NCBI GenBank assembly: GCA_903834925.1
Contig: CAILLA010000040.1
Coordinates: 1-38,536, forward strand
Source: an uncultured Schlesneria sp.
GTDB taxonomy: Bacteria; Planctomycetota; Planctomycetia; Planctomycetales; Planctomycetaceae
DNA length: 38,536 bases
Direction: 5' to 3'
Shown here: positions 34,544 through 38,536 of the stretch, in pieces
Position numbering within the stretch: position 1 is the first letter of the stretch
Layout: each line of letters begins with the position of its first letter
Position numbers and translations under genes: made by a program
Notes under the pieces: model-generated
Seen by the model: only the letters and a program-made list of their open reading frames with translations
Told to the model about the DNA's origin: nothing
Database searches by the model: none

Positions 34544-36019
34544 ATGCCAGTGACCGACCCTTTTTCTCGCCGCCAATTGCTTTCCCGACTGGGAAACGGC
34601 ATGGGCCTGCTCGGGCTGGCAACCGTTCTTGAACAAGAAGCGTCTGCAGAGACGGTGCCGGTCATTTCCAGTCTGGCCAATGCCAGTCCCTTGTCGGAAA
34701 AGCCGACTCACTTTGCTCCCAGAGCGAAGCGGATTATTCATCTGTGGATGAACGGTGCTCCGTCCCAGGTCGACACGTTCGATCCGAAGCCCGCTTTGAA
34801 GCAATACGCTGGTCAGCGGCCAGAAAATACCGTCAAACTGAAAACCGAATTTGATACCGGTGGGCTGCTCCCGTCCCCATTTCAATTCGAACGGCACGGT
34901 CAGTCAGGAATCGAGATCAGCGAATTGTTTCCTCATCTTTCAAAGCTGGCAGACGAGCTTTGTGTGATCCGATCGATGCACACGGATGTGCCGGTCCACG
35001 AGTCGTCGAATTGGATGTTGTTCACCGGCAGTATTCAGCCGGTACGGCCTTCGTATGGTTCATGGCTGCTCTATGGATTAGGGTCAGAGAACCAGAACTT
35101 ACCCGGCTTTGTGGTACTGGGCGAGGGGCAGCCCGTTAACGGGCCGTCGAACTGGAGCAGCCGCTTTCTGCCGGGAATCTACCAGGGATGCCAAGTGGCC
35201 GTTCCCAAGGAATACAATCCGCGAGACGTGATCCCTCATCTGCGAAACTCTCAACTCACTCCGGAATCTCAACGCCGCGAGGTCGACTTTATTCAACGTC
35301 TGAATCAGATGCACGGTTCGCGACAAGGTGCTGAAAACGCTTTCAGTGCTCGGATTGAATCTTTGGAATTGGCATTCCGAATGCAAATGTCGGCTGCCGA
35401 TGCCTTTGATACCAGCCAGGAAACCGCAGCAACGTTCGACATGTACGGTTTGTCGGGATCAGAAGCTCGATTAGTGGCGACAGTCCCCGGACAAAGTACG
35501 GTTGATCGGACACTCTTCGGCAGAAATTGTTTGTTGGCACGTCGTCTTGTCGAACGCGGAGTGCGCGTGGTTCAGATTTATTGCGGTCGAGCTCAGCCGT
35601 GGGACACGCATTCCCGGAACAGCCAGGGACATCGTGATCTTTGCCAGGTTGTCGACCGCCCCATTGCCGGACTGCTAAAGGATTTGAAACAACGTGGTCT
35701 GCTTGAAGAAACCTTGATTCTGTGGGGAGGTGAATTTGGTCGAACACCAACATCCCAGGGAAACGACGGTCGTGATCACAATCACTATGGCTTTACGTCG
35801 TGGCTGGCAGGCGGCGGCGTGAAAGGTGGAATGGTGTACGGGGCGACTGACGAGTTTGGATTTAAGGCGATCGAAAAACGGATGCACGTGCATGATCTTC
35901 ACGCGACCATGTTGCATTTGATGGGAATCAATCATGAAAAGTTGACATTCCGCTATAGCGGTCGTGATTTCCGGTTAACCGATATCCACGGCCAGGTGGC
36001 TCATGACATCCTTGCCTGA
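34544..36019 (+). CDS. Tat-exported DUF1501 (sulfatase-like fold) protein (491 aa)
   Basis: DUF1501 proteins share the alkaline phosphatase/sulfatase fold and are almost always paired with the cytochrome/DUF1549/DUF1553 gene, as here. The N-terminus FSRRQLLSRLGNGMGLLG is a twin-arginine signal. Landmarks are IHLWMNGAPSQVDTFDPKP, CVIRSMHTDVPVHESSNWM, VRVVQIYCGR, WDTHSRN, and LWGGEFGRTPTSQG near the end. ATG 34544 is chosen since GGGAG lies seven bases upstream; a start at 34493 would overlap the previous stop but has no clear site. The reaction is unknown; the pair may act on a complex polysaccharide or its sulfated groups. Confidence 0.9.
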   Translation: MPVTDPFSRRQLLSRLGNGMGLLGLATVLEQEASAETVPVISSLANASPLSEKPTHFAPRAKRIIHLWMNGAPSQVDTFDPKPALKQYAGQRPENTVKLKTEFDTGGLLPSPFQFERHGQSGIEISELFPHLSKLADELCVIRSMHTDVPVHESSNWMLFTGSIQPVRPSYGSWLLYGLGSENQNLPGFVVLGEGQPVNGPSNWSSRFLPGIYQGCQVAVPKEYNPRDVIPHLRNSQLTPESQRREVDFIQRLNQMHGSRQGAENAFSARIESLELAFRMQMSAADAFDTSQETAATFDMYGLSGSEARLVATVPGQSTVDRTLFGRNCLLARRLVERGVRVVQIYCGRAQPWDTHSRNSQGHRDLCQVVDRPIAGLLKDLKQRGLLEETLILWGGEFGRTPTSQGNDGRDHNHYGFTSWLAGGGVKGGMVYGATDEFGFKAIEKRMHVHDLHATMLHLMGINHEKLTFRYSGRDFRLTDIHGQVAHDILA

Positions 36020-36358
36020 CATACAGACATAAAAACATATGGCTTAAAGAGGGATCAGACAAACCATTCTCTGAATGGAACTCACGTTGTTTGAAGAGCA
36101 ATCCGTCAGCGTCGCGGAAAGGAACAAGCTAAGCTAAAAGAGATTCTGAAATCAAAGTTTCTTGAATTGGACAACTGGAATCCAACATCAGGCATATTGA
36201 ACTTTGCTACTTTAGAGTTTCACCTTCGCGGGGCAAACGGCGTATGACCGGCGCGATTTGTGTTGCTGTTCGAAAGGCAACCGTCTGGCGTTTCGCTGTT
36301 TATTTCTCGGAATCCTTTGATATACTTGGAGTGATTGTACATAGAGGTCAATTCCAAG
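36020..36358. other. Intergenic region before the small-protein/HNH pair
   Basis: No coding region is supported (a 20-codon ORF at 36075 has no ribosome-binding site). TATACT at 36321-36326 is a possible -10 box for the pair downstream, but the -35 box (about GTTTAT) is poor. No repeat or RNA gene is seen. Confidence 0.35.
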
Positions 36359-36637
36359 ATGTCCACCGTCGCACGCGACAAAACTGAAGCGGCAATTTGG
36401 GAACGGGTCATCCATCCGTCAGGAAAAATGAGCGCTGTGGCGGCGCGGCAAATCATGCAATTGGAGTTCAGCGACGAAGAGCGAGCTCGTATGCATGATT
36501 TGGCGGTCAAGAATCAATCAGGGGAATTGACTCCTGAGGAATCATCGGAACTGGATAATTATTCGCGGGTTGGTGCGATGCTCTCCGTCCTTCAGTCGCG
36601 CGCACGGCAGGTACTGAAGCCGCGACGTAATAACTGA
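36359..36637 (+). CDS. Small conserved partner protein of an HNH nuclease (92 aa)
   Basis: The protein has a region FSDEERARMHDLAVKNQSGE followed by LTPEESSELDNYSRVGAML and a basic C-terminus (SRARQVLKPRRNN). I recall this pattern (RM-hDLA-K-x-G-LT-x-E-x-E-L-x-x-Y-x-x-VG) from small proteins encoded directly before HNH nucleases in planctomycetes and cyanobacteria; I know no established function. The ATG at 36359 has AGAGG upstream. Seven bases separate it from the HNH gene, so they form one operon. A toxin-antitoxin-like or DNA-modification role is possible, but this is only inference. Confidence 0.7.
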   Translation: MSTVARDKTEAAIWERVIHPSGKMSAVAARQIMQLEFSDEERARMHDLAVKNQSGELTPEESSELDNYSRVGAMLSVLQSRARQVLKPRRNN

Positions 36638-36644
36638 GCTGCCG

Positions 36645-36920
36645 ATGGATCGAGAACTCACTGAATTCGTTTGGAGGCGCGCAGATGCCACCTGTGAATA
36701 TTGTCAAATGCCGCAGATTTATCACGCACTAACATTTGAGATTGACCACATCGTCGCGATAATTCATGGTGGGAAAACGGTTGCGAGCAATCTGGCTCTC
36801 TCTTGTTTTCTCTGCAACCGACACAAGGGACCGAACCTCTCGGGTATTGATCCGCTCTCGCGAAAAACGACGAAGCTCTTTAATCCACGACGGCACGCAT
36901 GGAACCGGCATTTTGTCTAG
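36645..36920 (+). CDS. HNH nuclease domain protein (91 aa)
   Basis: A short HNH-type nuclease: zinc-like Cys pairs C17-E-Y-C20 and C54-F-L-C57, with the catalytic core EIDHIVAIIHGGKT (Asp34, His35) and the Asn-Leu pair at SNLALSC, followed by NRHKGPNLSG containing His60. HNH domains cut DNA through a single metal ion. There is no other domain, so the specificity must come from the core itself or from the preceding 92-residue protein. ATG 36645 has GAGCTG just upstream. It could be a free-standing endonuclease of the McrA/5-methylcytosine-restriction type. Confidence 0.85.
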   Translation: MDRELTEFVWRRADATCEYCQMPQIYHALTFEIDHIVAIIHGGKTVASNLALSCFLCNRHKGPNLSGIDPLSRKTTKLFNPRRHAWNRHFV

Positions 36921-36981
36921 AGCGGAGCGGAACTGATTGGATTGACGGCGGTCGGTCGGACGACGATTCGCGTGCTTCAGA

Positions 36982-37434
36982 TCAATGAATATCTTCGGAC
37001 AACTCATCGCCGTGAATTGATCGAGGAAGGTGTGTTCCCCCGTCGCAAATGATCGGCGACACCCGACGTTTCGTGGAACCGAAAGCGGCGTAAAGAATAA
37101 GTCCCCAGGCGATCGCATAAATGAAAGATCTCGCAATCGCTGTTGCGAACTCCAAAACCGAAAGAACTTGGGAAGCGCTTTCTGTGATGATCATGTCAGA
37201 CGGCAATCGCGGACTGAAAAGTGCATAAATCAGCATGTCAGGAAGCAATCGAGTCTTGTGAAGAAAGATCAATCCCAAAGCACCACCCACGATCCAACCT
37301 TCGCGCGGTCGGTTTGACAGAATGCGGTCACGACACAGCATGCCTCCGATCAAGATTGCGATCGTCGTTGCGATCTCAGTGACGCCACAAAGCCCTTCCG
37401 CGACATCGCCAATCCTCAACATGGTTTGACTCAT
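36982..37434 (-). CDS. Small membrane protein (150 aa)
   Basis: No family is recognised. Three or four hydrophobic segments are visible (IATTIAILIGGMLC, GWIVGGALGLIFL, and FIYAIAWGLILYAAF), with a basic cytoplasmic stretch CRDRILSNRPREG between the first two. The C-terminal 25 residues are polar. It lies convergent to the HNH gene and is followed upstream by another small membrane protein of similar layout (37497-37868), suggesting a duplicated pair. The start ATG 37434 has only GGA upstream. The transmembrane pattern is the main support. Confidence 0.55.
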   Translation of the reverse strand: MSQTMLRIGDVAEGLCGVTEIATTIAILIGGMLCRDRILSNRPREGWIVGGALGLIFLHKTRLLPDMLIYALFSPRLPSDMIITESASQVLSVLEFATAIARSFIYAIAWGLILYAAFGSTKRRVSPIICDGGTHLPRSIHGDELSEDIH

Positions 37435-37496
37435 GAGTTTCGTCCGAAGGTTTTCAAAGGGAATCTGTCATGCAAAAAGCTGTTCGGGTATCTCGA

Positions 37497-37868
37497 TTAC
37501 GTTTCGGTTTCTTTCCGGTCTTCGACGTAAAAAACAGTCCAAAGGGCGATCCCCCAAATCGAAGTCGACAGAATTGTCATCGCTGAACGCAATAAGAAAT
37601 AGATGACCTGACCTAATTGATTGGCGTCGACATTTCTCAGGCTTGTGTTCGCAAAGTTATTGTTGGTGAATCTGGGAAACATGGAATGAACCGCGTGATA
37701 TTCAAGTGACAACCGAAACAAATCCAGCAGGATCGCCACGGCCAGATATCTTGAAACCCTCGGTCGCCGAAACCGCTGATGAATACAAACGGCCAAACCA
37801 AAGAGCAGCATCGCCGTCGTCGGAGCGACTTTCAGCAATTCACTTTCAGCACTTCGACCATCAAACAT
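37497..37868 (-). CDS. Small membrane protein (123 aa), similar in layout to its neighbour
   Basis: No family is recognised. Three membrane segments are likely (APTTAMLLFGLAVCI, YLAVAILLDLFRLSL, and SAMTILSTSIWGIALWTVFY), with basic QRFRRPRVSR after the first and a charged C-terminal tail (VEDRKETET). The end AIWGL/GIALWT-x-FY motif resembles the last helix of the protein at 36982-37434, so the two may be distant duplicates. No good ribosome-binding site precedes the ATG at 37868. Its function is unknown. Confidence 0.5.
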   Translation of the reverse strand: MFDGRSAESELLKVAPTTAMLLFGLAVCIHQRFRRPRVSRYLAVAILLDLFRLSLEYHAVHSMFPRFTNNNFANTSLRNVDANQLGQVIYFLLRSAMTILSTSIWGIALWTVFYVEDRKETET

Positions 37869-38212
37869 GTGGCACGTCGCTTTTTCAGGTGAAATATCGA
37901 AGGGCTTCTCAATGAGTTCTCGATTTTTACATTCCTACTCTGCCCATAGACAGGTCATTCTCGCCAAATTCGTCGAAAAATGAAAAAAGTCAGCCCGCGT
38001 CATGTAAGAAGATTGCGATGTCCAGCGACAATAAGCTCATGGAGTCGGTGACTGTCGGTGGAGATGACATGACGAATTGGCCGCAAATCTTTGCAACTTA
38101 TGGGGGGGGGGAATCGCCTTGAAAACGGCTCGTCGGCTTTAGAACAAGCGGGCCGGAGTGTCGATTAAGGTGAAGTGACGATCGATTGAGAACCGGCACT
38201 GATCAGCACCAT
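37869..38212. other. Intergenic region with a 10-G tract
   Basis: No supported gene. A 34-codon ORF at 38018 passes through a run of ten G bases (38102-38111) and lacks a ribosome-binding site. The CACTGATCAGCAC element at 38197-38209 is shared with 8250-8262 and leads into the tandem repeats. Confidence 0.45.
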
Positions 38213-38536
38213 GCTGTGCCACTGCTTCGGAGCATTCGGAGAAGCAGTGTCTTCGCCCTTGCAGCCGCGCTGAGTTGTGAAGAATGCTGCTTGACCGGGG
38301 ACGGTCAAGCAGTGGCACCGGGTTTTACCGATCGCCGACAATGACTCTTGCTGTGCCACTGCTTCGGAGTCTTCGGAGAAGCAGTGTCTTCGCCTTAGCA
38401 GCCACACTGAGTTACGAAGAGCACTGCTTGACCGGGGACGGTCAAGCAGTGGCACCGGGTTTTACCGATCGCCGACAATGACTCTTGCTGTGCCATTGCT
38501 TCGGAGTCTTCGGAGAAGCAGTGTCTTCGCCTTTGC
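38213..38536 (+). repeat. 137-bp tandem repeat of hairpin pairs, running off the window
   Basis: Copies begin with GCTGTGCCACTG or a close variant at 38213, 38350 and 38487, an exact 137-bp period; the third is cut by the window edge. Each unit has one hairpin CACTGCTTC / GAAGCAGTG with an inner GGAGTCTTCGGA, and a second, stronger one: CACTGCTTGACCG-GGGA-CGGTCAAGCAGTG (13 pairs, 4-base loop; one mismatch in copy 1). Differences between copies are few. These look like non-coding palindromic repeats of a planctomycete genome; ORFs across them are spurious. Confidence 0.88.

Noticed and set aside
38018-38122. 34-codon ORF through the poly-G tract
   Set aside because: No ribosome-binding site, and Gly-rich end is simply the G run; no homologue known to me.

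Overview
The window looks like a chromosomal segment of a planctomycete (Planctomycetota, probably Planctomycetales). The evidence is the paired genes at 31689-36019 with the planctomycete cytochrome c / DUF1549 / DUF1553 and DUF1501 architecture, several secreted proteins of kinds typical of the phylum (DUF3352-like, DUF6807/PmoA-like, a Cys-rich small secreted protein), and dispersed intergenic repeats that extend ORFs artificially. No species can be named from sequence alone.

Region 1 (1 to about 7934) is an integrated mobile element. It carries two tyrosine recombinases (9-1238 and 6570-7934), three small helix-turn-helix proteins of excisionase/AlpA type, a putative replication initiator (4975-6063), a small protein with a likely beta-clamp-binding tail, and an unrecognised 600-residue protein. 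The second integrase runs into a tRNA-Val(CAC) gene on the minus strand (7894-7966), so the tRNA 3' half is the likely attachment site; the other end lies left of the window. Inside the initiator gene, 22-bp spaced GGTCAA repeats, a 29-bp palindrome and an AT-rich inverted repeat resemble a replication origin placed within its initiator gene, as in phage lambda O. Together this suggests a small replicating integrative element or phage satellite.

Region 2 (7967-16365) holds host genes mostly on the minus strand: a divergent Tgl-like transglutaminase homologue, a membrane acyltransferase, a DUF3352-like secreted protein, an HtrA-like serine protease without a PDZ domain, and a c-type cytochrome. 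A Cys-rich secreted protein on the plus strand closes the region with its own terminator.

Region 3 (16628-24348) has a plus-strand series (lipoprotein, DUF6807/PmoA-like protein, short-chain dehydrogenase, HemL-like aminotransferase) converging on a minus-strand operon (Gfo/Idh/MocA oxidoreductase, DUF7691-like protein, Tat-exported amidohydrolase). Small-molecule or sugar metabolism is plausible; no pathway is proven.

Region 4 (24349-31180) is a signalling block: a degenerate kinase-receiver protein next to a complete six-PAS hybrid histidine kinase, then a convergent PPK2 polyphosphate kinase.

Region 5 (31181-38536) contains the cytochrome/DUF1549/DUF1553 and DUF1501 pair, a small-protein/HNH-nuclease pair, two small membrane proteins, and a 137-bp tandem repeat of hairpins that runs off the right edge.
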